DNA of 64,000 nucleotides from Antedon mediterranea. Its lineage: Eukaryota; Echinodermata; Crinoidea; Comatulida; Antedonidae. The stretch lies in contig NC_092670.1 in NCBI RefSeq assembly GCF_964355755.1, positions 27,951,795-28,015,794 on the forward strand, read 5' to 3'. The position numbers and the translations under genes are program-made. Numbering within the stretch: the first letter of the stretch is position 1; each line of letters begins with the position of its first letter. Below, piece after piece: positions 34,957-47,289 of this stretch. Under the pieces are notes generated by a model. The model saw nothing but the letters and a program-made list of their open reading frames with translations, did not search any database and was not told the DNA's origin.

Positions 34957-37900
34957 CTCAAAATGGTCAAAAACGTTTTTAAATACGATATTAAGCTATT
35001 TTGTGCTCTTTGATGTTTTTGTGTGAAAAGTTTTATCGAAATGCTCAAAATGGTCTAAAACGGTTTCTAATGTGATTTTAAGCACTTTGATGTTTTTATG
35101 TTAACAACTTTTTTAGAAAATCACAAAATGGTCTAAAACGTCTCCAAATGCGATTTGAAGCAATTCTAAGCACTTTGGTGTTTTTATGGTAACGAGTTTT
35201 TTTGAATATCACAAAATGGTCTAAAATGTCTCCAAATGCGATTTGAAGCTTTTCTAAGCACATTGGTGTTTTTATGTTAACAAGTTTTTTCGAAAATCAC
35301 AAAATGGTCTAAAACGTCTCCAAATGCGATTTGAAGCTATTCTGTACACTTTGCTGTTTTGTGTGAATAATTTTTGTCGAAATGCTCAAAATGGTCAAAA
35401 ACGTTTTTAAATACGATATTAAGCTATTTTGTGCTCTTTTATGTTTTTGTGTGAAAAGTTTTATCGAAATGCTCAAAATGGTCTAAAACGGTTTCTAATG
35501 TGATTTTAAGCACTTTGATGTTTTTATGTTAACAACTTTTTTAGAAAATCACAAAATGGTCTAAAACGTCTCCAAATGCGATTTGAAGCAATTCTAAGCA
35601 CTTTGGTGTTTTTATGGTAACGAGTTTTTTTGAATATCACAAAATGGTCTAAAATGTCTCCAAATGCGATTTGAAGCTTTTCTAAGCACTTTGGTGTTTT
35701 TATGGTAACGAGTTATTTCGAAAATCACAAAATGGTCTAAAACGTCTCCAAATGCGATTTGAAGCTATTCTGTACACTTTGCTGTTTTGTGTGAATAATT
35801 TTTGTCAAAATGCTCAAAATGGTCAAAAACGTTTTTAAATACTATATTAAGCTATTTTGTGCTCTTTGATGTTTTTGTGTGAAAAGTTTTATCGAAATGC
35901 TCAAAATGGTCTAAAACGGTTTCTAATGTGATTTTAAGCACTTTGATGTTTTTATGTTAACAACTTTTTTAGAAAATTACAAATTGGTGTAAAACGTCTC
36001 CAAATGCGATTTGAAGCTATTCTAAGCAATTTGGTGTTTTTATGTTAACAAGTTTTTTCGAAAATCACAAAATGGTCTAAAACGTCTCCAAATGCGATTT
36101 GAAGCTATTCTAAGCACTTTTGTGTTTTTATGTTAACAAGTTTTTTCGAAAATCACAAAATGGTCTAAAATGTCTCCAAATGCGATTTGAAGCTTTTCTA
36201 AGCACTTTTGTGTTTTTATGTTTACAAGTTTTTTCGAAAATCACAAAATGGTCTAAAACGTCTCAAAATGCGATTTGAAGCTATTCTGTACACTTTGCTG
36301 TTTTGTGTGAATAATTTTTGTCAAAATGCTCAAAATGGTCAAAAACGGTTTTAAATACTATATTAAGCTATTTTGTGTTCTTTGATGTTTTTATGTGAAA
36401 AGTTTTATCGAAATGCTCAAAATGGTCTAAAACGGTTTCTAATGTGATTTTAAGAACTTTGATGTTTTTATGTTAAAAACTTTTTTAGAAAATCACAAAA
36501 TGGTCTAAAACGTCTCCAAATGCGATTTGAAGCAATTCTAAGCACTTTGGTGTTTTTATGTTAACACGTTTTTTCGAAAATCACAAAATGGTCTACAACG
36601 TCTCCAAATGCGATTTGAAGCTATTCTAAGCACTTTGGTGTTTTTATGTTAACAAGTTTTTTCGAAAATCACAAAGTGGTATAAAACGTCTCCAAATGCG
36701 ATTTTAATGTATTCTAAGCACTTTGGTGTTTTTATGTTAACAAGTTTTTTCGAAAATCACAAAATGGTCTAAAACGTCTCCAAATGTGATTTGAAGCTAT
36801 TCTAAACACTTTGGTGTTTTTATGTTAACAAGTTTTTTCGAAAATCACAAATTGGTCTAAAACGTCTCCAAATGCGATTTGAAGCTATTTTAAGCACTTT
36901 GGTGTTTTTGTGTAACCAAGTTTTTTCGAAAATCACAAAAGGGTCTAAAATGTCTCAAAATGCGATTTGAAGCTATTCTGTACACTTTGATGTTTTTATG
37001 TTAACAACTTTTTTAGAAAATCACAAAATGGTCTAAAACGTCTCCAAATGCGATTTGAAGCAATTCTAAGCACTTTGGTGTTTTTATGGTAACGAGTTTT
37101 TTTGAATATCACAAAATGGTCTAAAATGTCTCCAAATGCGATTTGAAGCTTTTCTAAGCACGTTGGTGTTTTTATGTTTACAAGTTTTTTCGAAAATCAC
37201 AAAATGGTCTAAAACGGCTCCAAATACGATTTGAAGCTATTCTAAGCACTTTGGTGTTTTTATGTTAACAAGTTTTTTCGAAAATCACAAAATGGTCTAA
37301 AACGTCTCCAAATGCGATTTGAAGCTATTCTAAGCACTTTGGTGTTTTTATGTTAACAAGTTTTTTCGAAAATCACAAAATGGTGTAAAACGTCTCCAAA
37401 TGCGATTTGAAGCTATTCTAAGCAATTTTGTGTTTTTATGTTAACAAGTTTTTTCGAAAATCACAAAATGGTCTAAAACGTCTCCAAATGCGATTTGAAG
37501 CTATTCTAAGCACTTTTGTGTTTTTATGTTAACAAGTTTTTTCGAAAATCACAAAATGGTCTAAAATGTCTCAAAATGCGATTTGAAGCTATTCTGTACA
37601 CTTTGCTGTTTTGTGTGAATAATTTTTGTCAAAATGCTCAAAATGGTCAAAAACGTTTTTAAATACTATATTAAGCTATTTTGTGTTCTTTGATGTTTTT
37701 GTGTGAAAAGTTTTTTCGAAATGCTCAAAATGGTCTAAAACGGTTTCTAATGTGATTTTAAGCACTTTGATGTTTTTATGTTAACAACTTTTTTAGAAAA
37801 TTACAAAATGGTCTAAAACGTCTCCAAATGCAATTTGAAGCAATTCTAAGCACTTTGGTGTTTTTATGTTAACAAGTTTTTTCGAAAATCACAAAATGGT

Positions 37901-40900
37901 CTAAAACGTCTCCAAATGCTATTTGAAGCTATTCTGTACACTTTGCTGTTTTGTGTGAATAATTTTTGTTGAAATGCTCAAAATGGTCAAAAACGTTTTT
38001 AAATACGATATTAAGCTATTTTGTGCTCTTTGATGTTTTTGTGTGAAAAGTTTTATCGAAATGCTCAAAATGGTCTAAAACGGTTTCTAATGTGATTTTA
38101 AGCACTTTGGTGTTTTTATGTTAACAAGTTTTTTCGAAAATCACAAAATGGTCTAAAATATCTCCAAATGCGATTTGAAGCTTTTCTAAGCACTTTGGTG
38201 TTTTTATGTTAACAAGTTTTTTCGAAAATCACAAAATGGTCTAAAACGTCTCCAAATGTGATTTGAAGCTATTCTAAACACTTTGGTGTTTTTATGTTAA
38301 CAAGTTTTTTCGAAAATCACAAATTGGTCTAAAACGTCTCCAAATGCGATTTTAAGCAATTCTAAGCACTTTGGTGTTTTTATGTTAAAAAGTTTTTTTC
38401 GAAAATCACAAAATGGTCTAAAACCTCTCCAAATGCGATTTGAAGCTATTCTGTACACTTTGCTGTTTTGTGTGAATAATTTTTGTCGAAATGCTCAAAA
38501 TGGTCAAAAACGTTTTTAAATACGATATTAAGCTATTTTGTGCTCTTTGATGTTTTTGTGTGAAAAGTTTTATCGAAATGCTCAAAATGGTCTAAAACGG
38601 TTTCTAATGTGATTTTAAGCACTTTGGTGTTTTTATGTTAACAAGTTTTTTCGAAAATCACAAAATGGTCTAAAACGTCTCCAAATGTGATTTGAAGCTA
38701 TTTTAAACACTTTGGTGTTTTTATGTTAATAAGTTTTTTCGAAAATCACAAATTGGTCTAAAACGTCTCCAAATGCGATTTGAAGCTTTTCTAAGCACTT
38801 TGGTGTTTTTATGGTAACGAGTTATTTCGAAAATCACAAAATGGTCTAAAACGTCTCCAAATGCGATTTGAAGCTATTCTGTACACTTTGCTGTTTTGTG
38901 TGAATAATTTTTGTCAAAATGCTCAAAATGGTCAAAAACGTTTTTAAATACTATATTAAGCTATTTTGTGTTCTTTGATGTTTTTATGTGAAAAGTTTTA
39001 TCGAAATGCTCAAAATGGTCTAAAACGGTTTCTAATGTGATTTTAAGAACTTTGATGTTTTTATGTTAAAAACTTTTTTAGAAAATCACAAAATGGTCTA
39101 AAACGTCTCCAAATGCGATTTGAAGCAATTCTAAGCACTTTGGTGTTTTTATGTTAACACGTTTTTTCGAAAATCACAAAATGGTCTACAACGTCTCCAA
39201 ATGCGATTTGAAGATATTCTAAGCACTTTGGTGTTTTTATGTTAACAAGTTTTTTCGAAAATCACAAAGTGGTATAAAACGTCTCCAAATGCGATTTTAA
39301 GGTATTCTAAGCACTTTGGTGTTTTTATGTTAACAAGTTTTTTAGAAAATCACAAAATGGTCTAAAACGTCTCCAAATGCGATTTGAAGCAATTCTAAGC
39401 ACTTTGGTGTTTTTATGGTAACGAGTTTTTTTGAATATCACAAAATGGTCTAAAATGTCTCCAAATGCGATTTGAAGCTTTTCTAAGCACTTTGGTGTTT
39501 TTATGTTAACAAGTTTTTTCGAAAATCACAAAATGGTCTAAAACGTCTCCAAATGCGATTTGAAGCTATTCTGTACACTTTGCTGTTTTGTGTGAATAAT
39601 TTTTGTCGAAATGCTCAAAATGGTCAAAAACGTTTTTAAATACGATATTAAGCTATTTTGTGCTCTTTGATGTTTTTGTGTGAAAAGTTTTATCGAAATG
39701 CTCAAAATGGTCTAAAACGGTTTCTAATGTGATTTTAAGCACTTTGATGTTTTTATGTTAACAACTTTTTTAGAAAATCACAAAATGGTCTAAAACGTCT
39801 CCAAATGCGATTTGAAGCTTTTCTAAGCACTTTTGTGTTTTTATGTTTACAAGTTTTTTCGAAAATCACAAAATGGTCTAAAACGGCTCCAAATACGATT
39901 TGAAGCTATTCTAAGCACTTTGGTGTTTTTATGTTAACAAGTTTTTTCGAAAATCACAAAATGGTCTAAAACGTCTCCAAATGCGATTTGAAGCTATTCT
40001 AAGCACTTTGGTGTTTTTATGTTAACAAGTTTTTTCGAAAATCACAAAATGGTGTAAAACGTCTCCAAATGCGATTTGAAGCTATTCTAAGCAATTTTGT
40101 GTTTTTATGTTAACAAGTTTTTTCGAAAATCACAAAATGGTCTAAAACGTCTCCAAATGCGATTTGAAGCTATTCTAAGCACTTTTGTGTTTTTATGTTA
40201 ACAAGTTTTTTCGAAAATCACAAAATTGTCTAAAATGTCTCAAAATGCGATTTGAAGCTATTCTTTACACTTTGCTGTTTTGTGTGAATAATTTTTGTCA
40301 AAATGCTCAAAATGGTCAAAAACGTTTTTAAATACTATATTAAGCTATTTTGTGTTCTTTGATGTTTTTGTGTGAAAAGTTTTTTCGAAATGCTCAAAAT
40401 GGTCTAAAACGGTTTCTAATGTGATTTTAAGCACTTTGATGTTTTTATGTTAACAACTTTTTTAGAAAATTACAAAATGGTCTAAAACGTCTCCAAATGC
40501 GATTTGAAGCAATTCTAAGCACTTTGGTGTTTTTATGTTAACAAGTTTTTTCGAAAATCACAAAATGGTCTAAAACGTCTCCAAATGCGATTTGAAGCTA
40601 TTCTGTACACTTTGCTGTTTTGTGTGAATAATTTTTGTTGAAATGCTCAAAATGGTCAAAAACGTTTTTAAATACGATATTAAGCTATTTTGTGCTCTTT
40701 GATGTTTTTGTGTGAAAAGTTTTATCGAAATGCTCAAAATGGTCTAAAACGGTTTCTAATGTGATTTTAAGCACTTTGGTGTTTTTATGTTAACAAGTTT
40801 TTTCGAAATTCACAAAATGGTCTAAAATGTCTCCAAATGCGATTTGAAGCTTTTCTAAGCACTTTGGTGTTTTTATGTTAACAAGTTTTTTCGAAAATCA

Positions 40901-43900
40901 CAAAATGGTCTAAAACGTCTCCAAATGTGATTTGAAGCTATTCTAAACACTTTGGTGTTTTTATGTTAACAAGTTTTTTCGAAAATCACAAATTGGTCTA
41001 AAACGTCTCCAAATGCGATTTGAAGCTATTTTAAGCACTTTGGTGTTTTTGTGTAACCAAGTTTTTTCGAAAATCACAAAAGGGTCTAAAATGTCTCAAA
41101 ATGCGATTTGAAGCTATTCTGTACACTTTGATGTTTTTTTGTTAACAAGTTTTTTCGAAAGTCACAAAATGGTCTAAAAAGTCTCCAAATGCGATTTGAA
41201 GCTATTCTAAGCACTTTGGTGTTTTTATGTTAACAAGTTTTATCGAAAATCACAAAATGGTGTAAAACGTCTCCAAATGCGATTTGAAGCTATTCTAAGC
41301 ACTTTGGTGTTTTTATGTTAACAAGTTTTTTCGAAAATCACAAAATGGTGTAAAACGTCTCCAAATGCGATTTTAAGCTATTCTAAGCAATTTGGTGTTT
41401 TTATGTTAACAAGTTTTTTCGAAAATCACAAAATGGTCTAAAACGTCTCCAAATGCGATTTGAAGCTATTCTGTACACTTTGCTGTTTTGTGAGAATAAT
41501 TTTTGTCGAAATGCTCAAAATGGTCAAAAACGTTTTTAAATACGATATTAAGCTATTTTGTGCTCTTTGATGTTTTTGTGTGAAAAGTTTTATCGAAATG
41601 CTCAAAATGGTCTAAAACGGTTTCTAATGTGATTTTAAGCACTTTGATGTTTTTATGTTAACAACTTTTTTAGAAAATTACAAAATGGTGTAAAACGTCT
41701 CCAAATGCGATTTGAAGCTATTCTAAGCAATTTCGTGTTTTTATGTTAACAAGTTTTTTCGAAAATCACAAAATGGTCTAAAACGTCTCCAAATGCGATT
41801 TGAAGCTATTCTAAGCACTTTTGTGTTTTTATGTTAACAAGTTTTTTCGAAAATCACAAAATGGTCTAAAATGTCTCCAAATGCGATTTTAAGGTATTCT
41901 AAGCACTTTGGTGTTTTTATGTTAACAAGTTTTTTCGAAAATCACAAAATGGTCTAAAACGTCTACAAATGCGATTTGAAGCTCTTCTAAGCACTTTGGT
42001 GTTTTTATGTTAACAAGTTTTTTCGAAAATCACAAAATGGTATAAAACGTCTCCAAATGCGATTTGAAGATTTTCTAAGCACTTTGGTGTTTTTATGTTT
42101 ACAAGTTTTTTCGAAAATCACAAAATGGTCTAAAACGTCTCCAAATGCGATTTGAAGCTATTCTGTACACTTTGCTGTTTTGTGTGAATAATTTTGTCAA
42201 AATGCTCAAAATGGTCAAAAACGTTTTTAAATACTATATTAAGCTATTTTGTGTTCTTTGATGTTTTTGTGTGAAAAGTTTTGTCGAAATGCTCAAAATG
42301 GTCTAAAACGGTTTCTAATGAAATGATTTTAAGAACTTTGATGTTTTTATGTTAACAACTTTTTTAGAAAATCACAAAATGGTCTAAAACGTCTCCAAAT
42401 GCGATTTGAAGCAATTCTAAGCACTTTGGTGTTTTTATGTTAACAAGTTTTTTCGAAAATCACAAAATGGTATAAAACGTCTCCAAATGCGATTTTAAGG
42501 TATTCTAAGCACTTTGGTGATTTTATGTTAACAAGTTTTTTCGAAAATCACAAAATGGTCTAAAACGTCTACAAATGCGATTTGAAGCTATTCTAAGCAC
42601 TTTGGTGTTTTTATGTTAACAAGTTTTTTCGAAAATCACAAAATGGTATAAAACGTCTCCAAATGCGATTTTAAGCTATTCTAAGCAATTTGGTGTTTTT
42701 ATGTTAACAAGTTTTTTCGAAAATCACAAAATGGTCGAAAATGTCACAAAATGCGATTTGAAGCTATTCTAAGCACTTTGGTGTTATTATGTTAACAAGT
42801 TTTTTCGAAAATCACAAATTGGTCTAAAACGTCTCCAAATGCGATTTGAAGCTATTTTAAGCACTTTGGTGTTTTTGTGTAACCAAGTTTTTTCGAAAAT
42901 CACAAAAGGGTCTAAAATGTCTCAAAATGCGATTTGAAGCTATTCTGTACACTTTGATGTTTTTTTGTTAACAAGTTTTTTCGAAAGTCACAAAATGGTC
43001 TAAAACGTCTCCAAATGCGATTTGAAGCTATTCTAAGCACTTTGGTGTTTTTATGTTAACAAGTTTTTTCGAAAATCACAAAATGGTGTAAAACGTCTCC
43101 AAATGCGATTTGAAGCTATTCTAAGCACTTTGGTGTTTTTATGTTAACAAGTTTTTTCGAAAATCACAAAATGGTGTAAAACTTCTCCAAATACGATTTT
43201 AAGCTATTCTAAGCAATTTGGTGTTTTTATGTTAACAAGTTTTTTCGAAAATCACAAAATGGTCTAAAACGTCTCCAAATGCGATTTGAAGCTATTCTGT
43301 ACACTTTGCTGTTTTGTGTGAATAATTTTTGTTGAAATGCTCAAAATGGTCAAAAACGTTTTTAAATACTATATTAAGCTATTTTGTGTTCTTTGATGTT
43401 TTTGTGTGAAAAGTTTTATCGAAATGCTCAAAATGGTCTAAAACAGTTTCTAATGTGATTTTAAGCACTTTGATGTTTTTATGTTAACAACTTTTTTAGA
43501 AAATCACAAAATGGTCTAAAACGTCTCCAAATGCGATTTGAAGCAATTCTAAGCACTTTGGTGCTTTTATGTTAACAAGTTTTTTCGAAAATCACAAAAT
43601 GGTATAAAACGTCTCCAAATGCGATTTGAAGCAATTCTAAGCACTTTGGTGTTTTTATGTTAACAAGTTTTTTCGAAAATCACAAAATGGTATAAAACGT
43701 CTCCAAATGCGATTTTAAGGTATTCTAAGCACTTTGGTGTTTTTATGTTAACAAGTTTTTTCGAAAATCACAAAATGGTCTAAAACGTCTCCAAATGCGA
43801 TTTGAAGCTATTCTGTACACTTTGCTGTTTTGTGTGAATAATTTTTGTCGAAATGCTCAAAATGGTCAAAAACGTTTTTAAATACGATATTAAGCTATTT

Positions 43901-44388
43901 TGTGCTCTTTGATGTTTTTGTGTGAAAAGTTTTATCGAAATGCTCAAAATGGTCTAAAACGGTTTCTAATGTGATTTTAAGCACTTTGATGTTTTTATGT
44001 TAACAACTTTTTTAGAAAATCACAAAATGGTCTAAAACGTCTCCAAATGCGATTTGAAGCAATTCTAAGCACTTTGGTGTTTTTATGGTAACGAGTTTTT
44101 TTGAATATCACAAAATGGTCTAAAACGTCTCCAAATGCGATTTGAAGCTATTCTAAGCACTTTGGTGTTTTTATGTTAACAAGTTTTTTCGAAAATCACA
44201 AAATGGTGTAAAACGTCTCCAAATGCGATTTGAAGCTATTCTAAGCACTTTGGTGTTATTATGTTAACAAGTTTTTTCGAAAATCACAAATTGGTCTAAA
44301 ACGTCTCCAAATGCGATTTGAAGCTATTTTAAGCACTTTGGTGTTTTTGTGTAACCAAGTTTTTTCGAAAATCACAAAAGGGTCTAAA

Positions 44389-44444
44389 ATGTCTCAAAAT
44401 GCGATTTGAAGCTATTCTGTACACTTTGATGTTTTTTTGTTAAC
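44389..44444 (+). repeat. 56-bp truncated monomer in U3
   Basis: Same truncated monomer and junction as in U1, exactly 23,486 bp away. The shared breakpoint means one deletion event, copied later. Confidence 0.92.
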
Positions 44445-47202
44445 ATGTCTCAAAATGCGATTTGAAGCTATTCTGTACACTTTGATGTTTTTTTGTTAAC
44501 AAGTTTTTTCGAAAGTCACAAAATGGTCTAAAACGTCTCCAAATGCGATTTGAAGCTATTCTAAGCACTTTGGTGTTTTTATGTTAACAAGTTTTTTCGA
44601 AAATCACAAAATGGTGTAAAACGTCTCCAAATGCGATTTGAAGCTATTCTAAGCACTTTGGTGTTTTTATGTTAACAAGTTTTTTCGAAAATCACAAAAT
44701 GGTGTAAAACTTCTCCAAATACGATTTTAAGCTATTCTAAGCAATTTGGTGTTTTTATGTTAACAAGTTTTTTCGAAAATCACAAAATGGTCTAAAACGT
44801 CTCCAAATGCGATTTGAAGCTATTCTGTACACTTTGCTGTTTTGTGTGAATAATTTTTGTCAAAATGCTCAAAATGGTCAAAAACGTTTTTAAATACTAT
44901 ATTAAGCTATTTTGTGTTCTTTGATGTTTTTGTGTGAAAAGTTTTATCGAAATGCTCAAAATGGTCTAAAACGGTTTCTAATGAAATGATTTTAAGAACT
45001 TTGATGTTTTTATGTTAACAACTTTTTTAGAAAATCACAAAATGGTCTAAAACGTCTCCAAATGCGATTTGAAGCAATTCTAAGCACTTTGGTGTTTTTA
45101 TGTTAACAAGTTTTTTCGAAAATCACAAAATGGTATAAAACGTCTCCAAATGCGATTTTAAGGTATTCTAAGCACTTTGGTGTTTTTATGTTAACAAGTT
45201 TTTTCGAAAATCACAAAATGGTCTAAAACGTCTACAAATGCGATTTGAAGCTATTGTAAGCACTTTGGTGTTTTTATGTTAACAAGTTTTTTCGAAAATC
45301 ACAAAATGGTCTAAAACGTCTCCAAATGCGATTTGAAGCTATTCTGTACACTTTGCTGTTTTGTGTGAATAATTTTTGTCGAAATGCTCAAAGTGGTCAA
45401 AAACGTTTTTAAATACGATATTAAGCTATTTTGTGCTCTTTGATGTTTTTGTGTGAAAAGTTTTATCGAAATGCTCAAAATGGTCTAAAACGGTTTCTAA
45501 TGTGATTTTAAGCACTTTGATGTTTTTATGTTAACAACTTTTTTAGAAAATCACAAAATGGTCTAAAACGTCTCCAAATGCGATTTGAAGTAATTCTAAG
45601 CACTTTGGTGTTTTTATGGTAACGAGTTTTTTTGAATATCACAAAATGGTCTAAAATTTCTCCAAATGCGATTTGAAGCTTTTCTAAGCACTTTAGTGTT
45701 TTTATGGTAACGAGTTATTTCGAAAATCACAAAATGGTCTAAAACGTCTCCAAATGCGATTTGAAGCTATTCTGTACACTTTGCTGTTTTGTGTGAATAT
45801 TTTTTGTCAAAATGCTCAAAATGGTCAAAAACGTTTTTTAATACTATATTAAGCTATTTTGTGCTCTTTGATGTTTTTGTGTGAAAAGTTTTATCGAAAT
45901 GCTCAAAATGGTCTAAAACGGTTTCTAATGTGATTTTAAGCACTTTGATGTTTTTATGTTAACAACTTTTTTAGAAAATTACAAAATGGTGTAAAACGTC
46001 TCCAAATGCGATTTGAAGCTATTCTAAGCACTTTGGTGTTTTTATGGTAACGAGTTTTTTTGAATATCACAAAATGGTCTAAAATGTCTCCAAATGCGAT
46101 TTGAAGCTTTTCTAAGCACTTTGGTGTTTTTATGTTAACAAGTTTTTTCGAAAATCACAAAATGGTCTAAAACGTCTCCAAATGTGATTTGAAGCTATTC
46201 TAAACACTTTGGTGTTTTTATGTTAACAAGTTTTTTCGAAAATCACAAATTGGTCTAAAACGTCTCCAAATGCGATTTGAAGCTAGTTTAAGCACTTTGG
46301 TGTTTTTGTGTAACCAAGTTTTTTCGAAAATCACAAAAGGGTCTAAAATGTCTCAAAATGCGATTTGAAGCTATTCTGTACACTTTGATGTTTTTTTTGT
46401 TAACAAGTTTTTTCGAAAGTCACAAAATGGTCTAAAACGTCTCCAAATGCGATTTGAAGCTATTCTAAGCACTTTGGTGTTTTTATGTTAACAAGTTTTT
46501 TCGAAAATCACAAAATGGTGTAAAACGTCTCCAAATGCGATTTGAAGCTATTCTAAGCAATTTGGTGTTTTTATGTTAACAAGTTTTTTCGAAAATCACA
46601 AAATGGTGTAAAACGTCTCCAAATGCGATTTTAAGCTATTCTAAGCAATTTGGTGTTCTTTTATGTTAACAAGTTTTTTCGAAAATCACAAAATGGTCTA
46701 AAACGTCTCCAAATGCGATTTGAAGCTATTCTGTACACTTTGCTGTTTTGTGAGAATAATTTTTGTCGAAATGCTCAAAATGGTCAAAAACGTTTTTAAA
46801 TACGATATTAAGCTATTTTGTGCTCTTTGATGTTTTTGTGTGAAAAGTTTTATCGAAATGCTCAAAATGGTCTAAAACGGTTTCTAATGTGATTTTAAGC
46901 ACTTTGGTGTTTTTATGTTAACAAGTTTTTTCGAAAATCACAAAATGGTCTAAAACGTCTCCAAATGTGATTTGAAGCTATTCTAAACACTTTGGTGTTT
47001 TTATGTTAACAAGTTTTTTCGAAAATCACAAATTGGTCTAAAACGTCTCCAAATGCGATTTGAAGCTATTTTAAGCACTTTGGTGTTTTTGTGTAACCAA
47101 GTTTTTTCGAAAATCACAAAAGGGTCTAAAATGTCTCAAAATGCGATTTGAAGCTATTCTGTACACTTTGATGTTTTTTTGTTAACAAGTTTTTTCGAAA
47201 GT

Positions 47203-47289
47203 CACAAAATGGTCTAAAACGTCTCCAAATGCGATTTGAAGCTATTCTAAGCACTTTGCTGTTTTGTGTGAATAATTTTTGTCGAAATG
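47203..47289 (+). repeat. A/B hybrid monomer in U3
   Basis: Same hybrid, 23,486 bp from the U1 copy. U4 has no copy because the corresponding part is lost in its rearranged end. Confidence 0.88.

Larger units (their letters stand above)
26397..37549 (+). repeat. Higher-order unit U2, 11,153 bp, 17 triplets, mosaic
   Basis: Triplets start at 26397, 26737, 27254, 27682, 28374, 29066, 29406, 30273, 30877, 32187, 32967, 33395, 34354, 34870, 35298, 35726 and 36242. A counts are 1, 3, 2, 5, 5, 1, 7, 4, 12, 6, 2, 8, 3, 2, 2, 3, 12. The first part follows U1 at an offset of 12,333 (for example AATTGTCTAAAATG and CTTTACAC near 29.1 kb). The middle, from about 29.6 to about 33.3 kb, follows U0 at offsets of 20,466 and then 20,378. 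The end again follows U1, at an offset of 11,153. The unit is shorter than U1 because this middle part has a different barcode and lacks the 56-bp fragment. Confidence 0.9.
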
